This document shows positions 11,613 through 24,245 of a stretch of DNA of 64,000 nucleotides, piece after piece. The DNA lies in contig BSBM01000779.1 in NCBI GenBank assembly GCA_027924585.1, positions 14,163,001-14,227,000 on the forward strand, written 5' to 3'. The stretch is from Larix kaempferi. Taxonomy: Eukaryota > Streptophyta > Pinopsida > Pinales > Pinaceae. The notes below the pieces were generated by a model. It was given only the letters and a program-made list of their open reading frames with translations, did not search any database and was not told where the DNA came from. Numbering within the stretch: the first letter of the stretch is position 1; the number at the start of each line of letters is the position of its first letter. The position numbers were made by a program, and so were the translations under genes.

Positions 11613-11639
11613 ATAGGTATTGGTTGCATTAGAAATATA

Positions 11640-11900
11640 ATCAGGCTCCACAACCAATAAGAACATTTCCCATCTTGTATCTACGAAATATACCAAACTG
11701 TAGGCTCCAAAGGAAGATCTTCTTTTGATAAACTATCAGCCTCAACGTTCCTTTCTTTGAAGATATAGTGGAAAATTATGGATTTGAACTATGCTATGCG
11801 AGCAATGACCTCCTCATAAATGGGGCATAACACTATTTCAAATAATAAGAACCTTCTATCCATTAGATAACAATGAGATTATCTCCAAATTAGTGAGATT
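11640..11900 (-). pseudogene. Faint RNase H-like relic (possible LINE-type RVT_3 domain)
   Basis: On the minus strand, pieces in different frames read GDNLIVI-stop-WIEG and IFKERNVEADSLSKEDL. These resemble the second half of plant RNase H domains (DN..V..WI.G and F.H..RE.N..AD.LSK). The fragment is short, frameshifted and without other domains, so a LINE, a host RNase H-like gene or chance are all possible. Confidence 0.35.
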
Positions 11901-14359
11901 TTTTAGAACCCTTTTCAAGAACCAACATAAGGGAGAGCTTTATTGACATTATTGGATCACTTGCCTACCCCAAGTTTAGATTTAAAATAATGATAATTTG
12001 ACATGTATCATAAAGCTCAAGCTCCAAAAATATGTGGATCACATTGAGCAACACCATCAAAATAAATCCAAGAACTAGATTTTTCAACTATCCGTTTTAT
12101 ATGCAATATCCTAGTTTTGACCATTTACACTTGATCGTGTTTAAATTGTAATTAAGTATTTCATTTATATATGTTGTTCCACACCATGAGGTATTTATCA
12201 TGGTGATTTTTAAATACATATAAACATGATCATTTTTAATTTAATAAAAATTTCCAAGGATGATTATGAGGGAATACACCATGGGATTATGAGTCCACTA
12301 GAGGGGAAATGTAACTAGGTATATGGGGATTGAGTTATCTCTAATGGACTTTCCATATCCTACCCATAACCCTATTCCATCTTGTTTTCCGATTTCCACT
12401 TAATCATAATGTTTATGTTATGTAAATTAGGAGCCTATTGAAAAGGTTTAATTAACTCAAGTAAATATCGCCTTCCCTCATGCATTTACCCCCTAATTTC
12501 AAGCAACCATTTCCTACCATAAGAGACCCAAGAAAGGAATGGAGGAAAGAATCCCCATTCTCATTTATTCAATTCATTCTTGTGGAAGAATTTAAATTGA
12601 GAGAGAGCAACTAGAAGAAAAGAGTGTTGAAGAAAAATGAGATTTTTATGAAACAATTATAGCCTAACTCTAGTATGAGCCATGGGGGAATAAAATAAGT
12701 ACTATTGTGTGATATTAAGCACAATTATTGAGTTTGAATCAATAATTGAGTTTGAATCAACCTCTTAATATTTTTGTAGATTGTTTGCCTATTTGGAAGC
12801 GATCCAAGAATTAATCTATTGTATAAGGAGCATAAAATTTTTGTAGGTTTAATTTGAAAAGAAGATAGTGATAGGAAACCTTATACACATGTTGAAGATC
12901 ATAGAAAGGAGGAGCATTTACGAGGGACTGAAGTGAATTCCTTCCTATGTTTTTTGGGGTATATGAGTGGGGGCATAAGCTATTCTCCTCGAGTAGATTT
13001 ATTAAAAAACCTAGTAGTGAATCTCTTGATTTTTCTTAGAATCTTTTAGTCAAGGAAAGAATGACTTAGGATTCTTAATATTCTCTTATTCACACAGGAG
13101 GTCTCATATCCCAACACAAGTATTATATCCAAATAGGATAGCCTAAGGTTAGGAAGAAAATGGTGCACACCTATTTAGTTTCCTTGGAGCTTATTTTGTA
13201 AAAGGGTAAGTGCATTTATTTTTCTCTTTGATTATGAATTCAATCATGAGAATGTTTGTATTTATATTTACATTATCTATTACGAGAAAATTATTTGGAA
13301 ACCTTATAGAGGTTGTTGATGAAATGGTTTTTATTATTATGGATTAGTGTGCAAAATATGTGTATGAATGTATGGGTAAACATAAGCATGCCGACTATTC
13401 ATCTAAATCAAAGTGTGGAGGAATAATTTCCATGTCTATTTGAGATAATTATATATTGATTAGAATAACCATGGAACTACCCAAAGGATTAGGAATATGT
13501 TTTCTTTTGAAAATAATGAAAACCTGATACGTTTTCCTCTAGGTAGGCCTCATCTCCCTAACTATTTTTTTGGTACATATGGTTGTAAATTTGGGTATGC
13601 AATCTATTTAGATGATTTGGAAGGATGCCTAGGTCTATAAACCTTACATTAATCATCCCTCAAATAGTAGCATACCTTAGGAATATTTATATATTTTTAA
13701 TTATCAAATGTTTGCACCCAATTCCCATAATAACATAAAATTAGAAAGAGAGAGTAACCTTGAGAATCAAATCAAGAGATCAATAAGAAGCCTCTTCAAT
13801 GTGATATTCTCCTTTTACAATGTAAAAAATGCACAAATATTGCATGAAATGATCTCTAAACTAGGCCTCCTTGTTGGAACATAATTCCCCTCTAGACATT
13901 GGTTAATAATCCTTGCATAAGGTTCCAAATATTTAATGTAAGTTGTTCCATGGTTTGGCTTCAATGGTGCCTAGTCTAGGGGGTTTGTCCACATATTAGA
14001 CTAGTGGTTTTCCATAATAGCCAAGTTTTTCCACAAGTGTTCCCATTTCCTTATTCTGGGGAGTCAAAGGTGTGCTACTTAATGCATTTAATAAGGGAAG
14101 CACCCATGTTCCTTGTTTTATGGGATAATGTTGGACCAAGCGTGCTAATGCACTATATTTGGTCAAATTGTTCATTAATGGCCACTACCAAAGCCCTAAA
14201 CCACCTAATTTTCACTCATAATGATTCCATCCACATTTATTGACTTTCTTAACTTTGTCATGGTCGTCATAGGTTCATTGGACCTCATTATGACCCAATA
14301 CATGAGTCACACTTGGCACAATGTGATAGATTGGGGAAATTACTCCACTAAGCCTAACA
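11901..14359. other. Unassigned AT-rich DNA
   Basis: About 2.4 kb with no supported coding frame, LTR ends or tandem array seen on either strand. A 79-codon frame at 14,004-14,243 has no recognisable character. Confidence 0.45.
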
Positions 14360-14363
14360 TTAA

Positions 14364-14744
14364 TGTGAGCTGCTAAAATTTCCACCAATCCTCTCAATTT
14401 TGTCTCTTGAGAGCATCTATATATTGTACTATTTTTTGCTCAACAATGCATAATGGAAAGAAAGCTCTAGAGTGAATTTCTCTAGTTTTGTCTAAATATT
14501 CTTCCTCATATTTTTCTGCTATCTCTTGAAATATTCTAAGTGAAGTTGTTATTTAATCTAGATCTATATCTATGTTTGCTCTATCACATGTATAAGAGCC
14601 TAGAGCTGTGATTGGTGTGCATTCCAAATTTCACACTCCTTGGTATATATAGGAGACAAAGATTACAATTAAGGTGCTATCACCGATAAAGACAATACTA
14701 ATATAATCATAAAAATGTATTATCACAATATCTAGGGTTTAACA
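14364..14744 (-). repeat. 3' LTR of the Reina-type element (left limit tentative)
   Basis: The sharp edge is at 14,744, where minus-strand TGTTAAACCCTAG begins directly after the purine tract AAGGGGAGGTGCA (14,745-14,757 on the plus strand as its complement). A TATATATACC promoter-like motif lies inside. The far edge at TGTGAGCTGC (14,364) is the best TG candidate, but no second LTR is available to confirm it. Confidence 0.5.
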
Positions 14745-15880
14745 TGCACCTCCCCTTCAAAAAAGTGTTGTCCTAAACACTTGATTAGTCTTAGATGTAT
14801 TTGCATGAAGAACTCATCTTCCCATGCCACCTCTTTTATAATTTGACAAGTTCTTCACTTGATGAGGTACCCAGTATTTGCTTGGTTTTATAGTTGCTTT
14901 TGTATTTCAAGGATTCTCTTAGGTTTTAGTATGATTTTACCTTATTCATAAATCTCTAGTAAAATATTCTGAACATGGATCTTTTCTCTGATTACCCTAT
15001 TTAGGAAATACATATGGAAGACTAGATGTACATGTGAACATGGATGCAACCCCAATTTGTAAGGCATACTTATGACCCTTTGAAACACCTTATCAAAACC
15101 ATATTACTTGGGTGCTAATTTTTTTTCCTTCTTTTGTTTCTTAAGGGAAAATTTATTGCATGGTTGTAGCCTAAAAAATATATGATTCCTCACTTCAAAT
15201 TTTCTTTCACTACTATGTTGATTTGTTTGTTGTTTCATTCTATTTTGTGTTGTATCTAAGTCATCTTTCAATAGTTGGAGAACCTCTTGTTGGTGCTCTA
15301 TGTGATCCTCCATTGATTGAACCCTAGCTTTCTCTTTCAAGGATGATGCAATGTATGAAGAATGATATCCATAAAGTTCCATGAAATGTTTTACCACCAT
15401 TCTAACAAGGGAAATCACTTAACCCACTATGTTTATGTATTGGATTCAAAGCAACAAAGATACCCTTCTAGAAATTTATTCACAATCTCATTGTTCCAAT
15501 CAGATTGAGGAAGGTAAGAGGAGATATGAACCATTTGAGTACCCAAATAAGAAGATATTTTCTTTCAAAATTACTAGTGAAAATTGGATCTCTATCACTT
15601 ACAATAATCTCTAGGATTCCATATACCTTTTGAACTATTTCCATGAATGTTGTTGATATTGTACTTTCTTTAAAAAATGAGAAAGAAAATAGAAATGGGC
15701 ATACTTTGTGAGTCAATCCACCACTACCATGATGTCATTCTTTCCTTTGACTTTGGTACACCTGTGATAAAATCCATTGATACATATTCCCAACATTGAC
15801 TTGGTATGGATAATGGTTGTAGAAGAGTTGGTCTCTTGATTGTGTCTCCCTTACTTATTGGTAAACAAAACACTTTGCCA
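14745..15880 (-). pseudogene. pol: Integrase, its C-terminal region and chromodomain of the Reina-type element
   Basis: Minus strand, right to left. The integrase core relic includes GILEIIVSDRDPIFTSNF (about 15,550-15,610), with the second catalytic Asp in VSDRDP. Next comes the C-terminal part with DDLDTTQNRMKQQTNQ and HIFFRLQP (15,104-15,300). A chromodomain-like tail follows, with RILEIQKQL, NTGYLIK and VAWEDEFF, ending near the purine tract (LGQHFFEGEVHVKP at about 14,747-14,790). The chromodomain directs chromoviruses to particular chromatin. The first catalytic Asp and the Glu are not clearly readable, and several stops interrupt the frame. Confidence 0.8.
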
Positions 15881-17000
15881 AAAAAATTTGGACATCACTT
15901 TTAGGACCTTCCTAGAAAAAATCTTTCTTGATCCTGTGGTACGTTTTCAAGAATCCTAAATTTCCTTCTATAAGAGAAGTGTGAAATTCCAAATTACCTT
16001 TTATTTGAGTTGGGAATTATGACATAAATATAGGTGATATTGGTACCATAGTGAATCATTATTCCACACAATTTATTTGTTGAACTTGGTTCCTCTTGTA
16101 GTTGTTTAATTATCTTGCATACCTTTCGATACAAATTTTATTCTATCCTTGCTTCTTCTACCCAATCAAATTGCAAAATGGAAATATCACAAATTAATCC
16201 CTTTGTGTCATCTTATTTTCTTGAAAGTTCATTTGAAACCACATTTGTTTTCTTTTCATTTTTCATAGATAATTTGAAAGTCATAACCTAGATTATTTTC
16301 AACCATTTTTGTTTCTCATTTGAAGATAATCATAGTTACAACAAATACATAAGAGTGATGATCTATTATTACATTGAAATGTCTTCCTATTAGGTAAGGG
16401 AACCATTTATTAACTGCATGCAGTATGGCCAACATTTCCTTTTTATAAATTGGTTTGACTAATATTTTGTTCCTTTTAAGTTGAAAAAATTCAAAAGCAA
16501 AGGGCCTTCCTTATTGCATTAAAGCTACACCAATGCCATTATTTAAGGCATCGCATTCCACAATAAAGGTTTTTGTGAAGTTAGGCATGTCTAATATAGG
16601 AGTTGTACACATAGCCTCTTCAAGTTTTTAAAAATATGTGATTGCTTCTTGAGTCCAAGAGAATGCCTCTTTTTTCAAAGACATTGTTAGAGGTGCAATT
16701 ATTTAACCATAATTCTTGATGAAATTTTAACATTATCTTGTAAATCATAAGAATCCTCTAAGATTCTAAAATTCAAGATTTGTAGCCAATAACTCTTTAG
16801 AGATCCATTGGAATAGAGTATATAGATGCTTGAACATAATGTGATCACAATTATGCAATTACACCATGGTGTTCCCTTCTTACCAACGTTTTCATGTTGT
16901 TATAGATTCTGACTTTAGAGAGTTTCCTTGGAATACCTCTTATTTCAATTTCCTTTCATTTTTAGGAGAATCTCATGAAAAGTTATTAAAAATTAAGATC
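15881..17000 (-). pseudogene. pol: RNase H and RT remnant of the Reina-type element; RT core deleted
   Basis: Minus-strand pieces: NFIKNYG and APLTMSLKKEAFSWT (thumb/connection, about 16,650-16,730), TTPILDMPNFTKTFIVECD and GIGVALMQ, then YKKEMLAILHAVNKWFPYLI and GRHFNVIIDHHS (RNase H, about 16,300-16,480). The polymerase fingers and palm with the DD motif are not found between the post-protease linker (near 16,850-17,010) and this region, so an internal deletion removed them. The remaining sequence toward 15,880 is the expected RH-IN spacer with many stops. Confidence 0.7.
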
Positions 17001-17008
17001 CATTGTTT

Positions 17009-17290
17009 CTAATGATTGTAACATTGGGCCCCAGGTACAAAATCAACACCATCCATTTGGATTGCTATCGTTGAAATATCCAATAAATACTCCCCCATAG
17101 TAAGCTTAGTACTATGGCACTTCCCTGAACAATTTATCTTAACTCCATCTGCAATCATCACTTGAAACTGTGGTGTTGGATATATAAAGAAGTTCAAAAG
17201 TTTGGCTAATTTGTAGTTAATGAATTTATGGGTACTACCAAGATCAATCAACACTCTTACCTGTTTCCCTTAATACATCTTTCTATATTG
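17009..17290 (-). pseudogene. pol: Aspartic protease relic of the Reina-type element
   Basis: Minus strand: VLIDLGSTHKFINYKLA is the retropepsin active-site region, with D-L-G for D-S-G. It is followed by FQVMIADGVKINCSGKC and the VDFVPGAQCYNH linker (family form VDVVLGAQWL). Position and order fit the Reina-type gag-pol to its right. Confidence 0.8.
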
Positions 17291-17821
17291 AGAGTTTGAG
17301 AATTTTTAATCTCATCCAATGCATGACAAAATATGGTTGGATTAGTATGTTGTTGTTTTACATATTGAGTCTATTCTAGTTCTAGATATTCTTCCTCTTC
17401 AGAATCCATGTAGAATGATTTCTTACCACTACACTTATGACCTTACTATACTTGTTATTTCCTCCACTTGTTGAGGCATCAACCTTGTAGGTTGAGTGAG
17501 GTAGGAGGGGGGGAGAGACATTCCCCCCTCTATAGGTGATAGTGGTAGCCCTTCTATTATCAATATTTTTACTTTGAACTTTACTTTCATGATTTAGGTT
17601 TGAAGAGATGTACCCCATGTTGAATTCTCTCCTTTAAAGTGCCCATAAATAGATCCAACACATTATACTATGAAATTGTATTCACTCTAAGAATCAAATT
17701 TTGAAACTTCTTAATGTGCTCTATAAATGGACCTCTTTACTTCATATTTATCAATTGGATGAAGAAGGTGTTTCTATTAATTTCCCCATAATGTGATATC
17801 AATTCATCCTTAAATCTATAT
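17291..17821 (-). pseudogene. gag: 3' half of Reina-type gag
   Basis: Minus strand from 17,821: YRFKDELISHYGEI, NTFFIQLINMK, PFIEHIKKFQNLILRVNTIS and VLDLFMGTLKERI. This is the conserved capsid C-terminal pattern. A basic, Ser/Thr-rich stretch follows (17,382-17,618). The 5' half of the same gene is at 41,910-42,350. In-frame stops (for example K-stop-R-G near 17,735) show it is dead. Confidence 0.8.
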
Positions 17822-18973
17822 TGTAATACCCTAGTTCGACCCCACAATGTAAATATGTAAATAATGATGTAAAGATGCTAAAAGCCAAAGATAAATGGTC
17901 AAGATGACCAAGACTCTGTAATTGTGTATATTTTTTATATTAATATAAAAATCTCTAAATGGATGCATGGGAAGAAGGATGAAGAAGAGATGGGGGGATA
18001 TTAATCCACAATCAGGGAAGTGATAGAGGGATTTAGCTTATATCCTTAGCCTTTTCCATTTAAACCAAGTTATTAAACCATGATTAAGGTCCTTTCTTTG
18101 ATTAAGCTTTACATAATAATCCTAATCTAATATTAGGAAGGAAAAGTGGTTCGATGTGGATAGGCCACATGGAAATCTGAAATATGAGTATAAAAGTGAG
18201 TTTTCAAGCTAGAGAGGGGTTTGATTCCTCATTATTCAACCACCATTTGAATTACCTTCACTCCATTTCCATCACCTTGGGAAAAGACATAGTTGGTACT
18301 ATAACAAAGAATGAAGCTGCAATTGTTAAACATGAATTTTGCATGACATTAACCCATGTACACTACTTTGAGAGAAACTTGGCCTATGACTTGTGCCCTA
18401 GAGTCCCAATTTAGAGACTTGAAGTCTCACCTATTCTAGAGTGGCAGAAGGGAACTCGAGGTTTCCTAATGGACTGTTAACTCAGAGAAGGGAGCTTGTT
18501 CCTAGTATTCTGAGGTTAATGGGGGATGAGAATTGGGGATTGGGACAACTGTGGAGGGGGTTTAGGTACCATTAGGTTGCATGAGAGATTCAAATGAGTA
18601 ATTGGTATTGATAAATCCTTGCCCTTATGGATTGATATCCCCAGCTTGGTGGTGGCCTGCCAAAGTGAGACTTGGCTTGACAGAGCCAATGGCTGGGAGG
18701 AACATCCTTCACATGTAGCGAGTTGGAGAAACTTGATTTGAAAGATAAGTATATATCTGATTATGAATTCCATGGTTTAATTTTTTGTTTCCATGTTGTT
18801 AAATTTACTATTTATAAATGTTAAAATGCATGGAATTTGCTTGGAATGCCATGTGCTATTAAAATGGATGCAAATGGATAAAAATGAAAATGGGTATGAA
18901 TGTTAAACTCTCACATGGGAATTGAGTGCCCCTTTGGTCTCACTAGTTAAAGGAGGTGTCTGGGTACATTACA
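17822..18973 (+). repeat. 5' LTR of the Tekay-like element
   Basis: 1,152 bp, TGTAATACCC to GGGTACATTACA (imperfect inverted ends). It lacks about 70 bp present in the 3' copy near 41,120-41,200. The primer site TTGGTATCAGAGTCC follows at 18,976-18,990, matching initiator tRNA-Met. Confidence 0.9.
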
Positions 18974-20766
18974 GATTGGTATCAGAGTCCAGGTTTGAAG
19001 CACTTGGACTGCATGGGATGAACTTAAGTTTTACAGGGATAATTACAGGTTGCAGATGAATTGCATGACAAATATTTCATGGGAAGAATATTGGGAAAAT
19101 AATGAATAGTTCTTCAATTGTTAAAATTCATAGTGATGATCAAATTACTTAATGATATTTGAATGGTTTGATCAAATTCAGAGAGTAGTGGCGGTAAAAT
19201 TTGAGAATTTTAGCAAAATTTGGGCAATGTTACAGTTTATATGTGAACTATTTGACGAATTCCTTGAAGGAAATTCTCATCTTGAGGTGCTCAGATTGGG
19301 TTTGCAGAACTAGCAGGGGAGAAGGTGATAGATAAAATCAGTAATGGACGATTCACATTTTTACAACTTGCACAGAATTTGCATCAAAGTAAAAAATTTC
19401 AATTATGTCAAGTGACAAATATTTACCAGTAAGAATATTTAATCTAGTAGTGTATGAATATGTTGGTTGAAAAAAATATTTCCAATACTAGAAGGGATGG
19501 AGCACCCATTGCATGGAAAAATTCCTATCCATGAATCACATTTTCATTGATAACAGCTCCAAAGACATATTTTGAAAACCACCTCCTCAAGAGTTGTTAT
19601 TGCCTTCAGTAGTGGAAAATCGTTCACGCGATTATGCTCCAGGAAAAGTCGATGGGATGACTTGGAGAATAGGAGTGTGACATGGATATGTCACAGGATG
19701 ACATGAGGGATAGTTGGACACATCAGAAAATATGCGTTAGCACCCTACCATGCCAACACCTTGCCAAATCAACGGAAAAATTAAGAAAGTTAAAAAAACC
19801 ATCTGGAGCCAAAATCTTATTTTGGCCTTAGTATGAGCAAATTATATCGGAATTTGATGAGAATTGTGGAATTGTGACAGTATGTTTTGAGGCTATAGGA
19901 TTTCTCGCGAGGGGCATGGCCTCATTCTACTTAAGTTTTATAGAAATTTGGATTTAGTGGGTTTTGAAGGTCTGTAGCCCCAGGATGGACGAGAGCCTGA
20001 TTAAGGAAAAAATTCTTATGGTGTATTCATGACCTAGGAAAACAAACAAATATAAATACTTGAGGCCAAATTCAAAAATATGTGAAGTTAGGAGATGAAA
20101 GAATGCCAAAATACACTATTTGGGCACGCAGAAGTGCGATTTTTGAAAACTTGAAGGAGGCAAAACTAGCCCCAAAATTCATAACTAGAAAATTTACTCA
20201 TTTCACATTTGTTCTACTCCTCAATATGAACAAATTTTATTAGAGGAAAATTTTCCAGAAATGCTTAGTTTGGGAGACAACAGTTTTCAAAGAAAATTAC
20301 AAGTCTAGGAAAAGTGCCAAAAATTAAAAGTTGTTGAATCTAGAATTTTATAAAATTGTATGACATTATCATAATTGAAAAATGAAAGTATCTAAGTACT
20401 CACCATAATTTGGGATATCAGGTCCCGATATAAAAAATTTACCAGTTCTTTACTGATTTTCTTCTACAGGTCTCATAAATTGGTCCTTACAGAAGAAAAA
20501 TATATAAAAATAAAAATAAAAAATAAAAAATTGTAGCTACAGGAACAATGTAAAATTGGGCAAAATTGTTGATTTTGAAGAGCTGTAACTTTTAGTTCTA
20601 AATTTAGAAATGGAAATGGAAGTAGTGATTGAAAATATTATCATATGGAGAATACGGATAAAATAGGATTTCATAATTAAGCAATACAAGTCCTTTCAGG
20701 AAATGAAAAGAAATGGACCTGTACGCCCTATTTGACAAAATTGTCAAATAATGTGTTTCGGAATTA

Positions 20767-20799
<33 letters not shown>

Positions 20800-21046
20800 G
20801 AAAATTTTATTTCATTTTTAGAATTATATTTGTCTAACAAATGAAAGGACGTGAACACATTGCATATACAGTTTTGAACTAAACACAACCACATGACATG
20901 TTTGCAGAAGAATATAGAACAATAAAATGGATGAAAGGGAGCTTCCATACAACCATGAAGAAGATGCCAAAGGTCAAGATATCAGTGTGGGAAATGCAAA
21001 AATAGAAACAAATGGGCATAGAGAAGATGTAAATCCACATTAATTT
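18974..21046 (+). other. Leader of the Tekay-like element
   Basis: Two kilobases of non-coding sequence between primer site and gag. The first part (to about 19,430) is repeated at 41,320-41,770. A (TA)n(TG)n microsatellite lies at 20,768-20,799. Confidence 0.7.
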
Positions 21047-21754
21047 TTGGAAACCGTAAGAAGACTGAGGATGGAGGTGCAAAGTTATAGGGAAGACAAT
21101 GAGAGGTTGTTGAGGTACCGAGTACAAAAAAATTATTTAAATACTCGGCTAGTGAAAAGTATGAATATGCTACAGAGGAAAATGAATATGGGATCAACTT
21201 CAATTGAGGAAGAAGGAAGACGAGACTCAAAGAAGATATCACATGAGAAATATGAACAATCTAAAAGTGCTACCAAGAGTCATATGAAGCACCACTCACC
21301 ACACCATGTAGGAAGAAAGGAATATATATATAAGAGTTCTAGTAGTAGCCCAGAAATGTCTCCTATCATGCATCATAAAAGAAGGCATGAGAAATATGAG
21401 TTGCAAAGGGAACTTAGAAAAATTAAACCACCCACATTTGATGATGAGAATAGGAAGGGAGAATATGTTGAAGCTTGGTTGTTGGGAATGTGGAAATATC
21501 ATCAGCTGCATAGTTACTCATCTAACATGGAAGCTGGGATTGTCATTTACAACTTACAAGGCAAGTTGGATTCCATTTGGTGGGACCAATTTGTCCAAGT
21601 TAAGCATATTAGTGAGAATAGGATCTCAAGGAGGAAATTCAAGAAGTAATTTTAGAAAAAGTACTTATTAGAACATTATTATGATAAGAAGATGGAAGAG
21701 TTATTTGAAATCAAGTTGGGAAACATGAGCATGGATGAATATGAAAAGAATTTT
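21047..21754 (+). pseudogene. gag: Gag (5' part) of the Tekay-like element, interrupted by insertion
   Basis: The frame is open for about 200 codons. It has an N-terminal coiled-coil-like stretch (METVRRLRMEVQSY, ERLLRY), a charged low-complexity middle, then the capsid start IKPPTFDDENRKGEYVEAWL, EAGIVIYNLQGKLDSIWWDQF and, after a stop at 21,647-21,649, SMDEYEKNF. A 13-kb element begins at 21,755 within the next codons. Gag continues at 34,802. The true start codon is uncertain. Confidence 0.82.
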
Positions 21755-24230
21755 TGTAACGCCCCATATTTTGACTAGGCATGTTTACGAGTTAGACACC
21801 TTTCACTTTAATTGCTGATTATCTGTTGGACTCAACTAGATAGAGTGAACTATGTTTTCGGCATAATAGACATGATGATATGTTGCTACTATGTTTATGA
21901 TGTCACTATATTCATGCAGTTATCAAGTTATGATTATCATGAGATTCATTGCTTTTATGATGAAAGTATATGTTTAAGCGTATTCATTGATGAAATGTGA
22001 AATATATGGTGTTGCACGTGGGTGCCCTCCTAAAATGAAATTGATAGAACTGTTATATTACATACATACCTGTGATGCGATAAAAATTGTGACGTGAAAT
22101 AAAATGATGTTGATGACATGGATCAATTGGTGATCGAATGGAAATGCTTGTTATAAAATGTGTATTCTGCGAAATACTAACCTACAGGACACGAGGGCTA
22201 TGGGATAGCCGGATACTTGATCTGAAATATGGATAAGAGCCTATCCATGTAGTGAACCTTAGCAACCGAAACTGATGATACGATGACACAGAGCAATAAT
22301 CTCGATAGCAGTAGAGTATGATTTGATAAGGGTGTAGACCCGGTATGTTGAGAGGGATGGATGTATTGCCCACCCTATGTTCCTATGATACCCGAGATCG
22401 TGGGAGGGCCGTGCTGAGACACGCTCTCCATGTATGTTGTGATGACGATGGTCGGATGCCTGCTAGGAGAGGATAGGTCCGCTATTCAGCCGACGCTATC
22501 GCTCTCAAGTTCTATGTGGTCAGGTCGATGAGTCCGACATCCACTTTTGTACTAGCAAAGGAAGTATAGGGAGGATGTGGACGTAGGTTAGGATGGGAGG
22601 ATATGATAGTTAGTACTGTTGAGGGTTGGGTATTCCTTGACCCGGAGTTAGTGGTAGTAGGTAGGTTCCCTTGCACCTGAATGATTGATCAAATGTAATC
22701 ATAAAAATAACAAAATGAAATCTTAAATGTTAATTGATAAAATAATCGATGATGTTTTAGTAATATTATGATGAATGTATACTTGTTCAGTTTGCATAAA
22801 GTATTATTAGTGTTAGTTAGCTGTTATGCATAGGATATATATATGACCTATGTTTATAGTACATGTCTGTCTTGTGCATACGCTGGCCACGCATGCACAT
22901 TATGCACATGCGCAATAATAATGGTTTACAACCTACTTATCAAGATTTAACAATGTTATAAGTTATCATGGATAAGTCAATTAAGTAATTAGTGGATGAC
23001 TTAATTAGTAAAAGATTATCAAGTTCTAATGTGTAAAATAAATGTCATTAATTGTAAGTATCCTCAAGTAAAGGTGTCTTCAATGTGAAGTTTAAAAGTT
23101 AAACATTAATAATAGAAGAGTGTGCTATATAATTGCTGATCATGATTAATTAAACCATTAAAGTATATTCCATTTTTTATACCCAGAAGTACTATGTTGA
23201 CACTTATCGAGTAAACAAGTAAATATTTCTAATTTCTATTCACAATTAATTTAATTTCTATTATTATTAATTATTATGTTATTATTGTTATTATTTAATT
23301 AATGATAATGATGATAATAATCTTTATATAAAGCATAGTGGATTGAATGATTTATTAAATAGATTATTCATTTAAATTAAGGGACATAATCATTCCAAAA
23401 TAAATTAAAAAGGATTTGTTTAAGTAAATTATTGAATGATCCCACTACTCGAGAGAAATGTGGGTGATTTAAAAATAATATATAATCCACCTTTTTACCT
23501 TAAAAAGGGGATGCATTAATGATTTGTACTTCCAAAGACCACGACAACTAGGGTGGTGAAGTGATAAGGAAGTTTGACTTTATGAAGGAGGTGGATTCCT
23601 ATAAAGAGGGGAATTAACAAAGTAGTAAGGGGGGGGGTTATTGTGGGAGAACTGTGAGGATTTTTGTTAAAAAGGAGGAATGCCAAGGAGGTGGTTAACT
23701 CGATGCCGAGGAGGGGGTTAACTCGAAGCTTTGAGGAGGTGGGAAACTCAAAAGAAGAGACTGAGGAGGGGGTTAACTCAGTGGAAATATTACCATGCAA
23801 AGCTTCAATGGAACGTTGCTATCGGGATTATCGGCCTATGGGCTCGGGGGCTAGGAAATCCGTTGATTTACTAGGGTCAGCAAGGTAATAGCTGATCGGC
23901 AGGGTGGACACATCATTTTGGGTTGCTAAGGGAACCTACAGGAATCTTCTTACCTTGCTGCAAATCTACGTGTGCATGTATTTTACTGAGCTAGCTTAAA
24001 TAAAAGGTAATTTCTTTTATTTTCAAATTTATGCATGTAACAAGAACAGAGTTGAAATAAAAGCTTCAAGTTTATGTTAATTTAAATTGCAGAGATGTAT
24101 GAACATTTAGATAATAGAAACATAGACAGTGGATTCTTCCCTTTTAGAAAACTTATAAAACAAGGGAAAAAAACCTGGTATTCACATGAAAATTAAATGT
24201 AGGGACCCAGTGCTGAGCAAGGGCACTATA
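21755..24230 (+). repeat. 5' LTR of the LARD-like element
   Basis: 2,476 bp, TGTAACGCCCC to GGGCACTATA; the 3' copy ends in the canonical ACTACA, so this end carries a C-to-T change. It includes an AT-rich stretch (about 22,970-23,480) and a repeated GAGG...GGTTAACTC motif array near its 3' end. Confidence 0.92.
23676..23785 (+). repeat. GAGGAGGnGGTTAACTC motif array inside the LTR
   Basis: AAGGAGGTGGTTAACTCGAT, then GAGGAGGGGGTTAACTCGAA, GAGGAGGTGGGAAACTCAAA and GAGGAGGGGGTTAACTCAGT: four units spaced about 20-40 bp. The same array is in the other LTR at about 34,247-34,350. The GTTAAC core is a palindrome. Location in both LTRs suggests a promoter-proximal regulatory array, but no function is shown. 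Confidence 0.75.
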
Positions 24231-24232
24231 TT

Positions 24233-24245
24233 TGGTATCAGAGCC
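24233..24245 (+). promoter_or_regulatory. Primer-binding site of the LARD-like element
   Basis: TGGTATCAGAGCC two bases after the LTR, complementary in type to the 3' end of initiator tRNA-Met. Confidence 0.88.

Noticed and set aside
20767-20799. (TA)n(TG)n tract as a possible Z-DNA or regulatory element
   Set aside because: A common microsatellite in a dead element's leader; nothing further supports a role.
22182-22373. 63-codon frame found in both 2.5-kb LTRs (also 32,750-32,941)
   Set aside because: Duplication is explained by the LTR pair, and there is no coding signal beyond openness.
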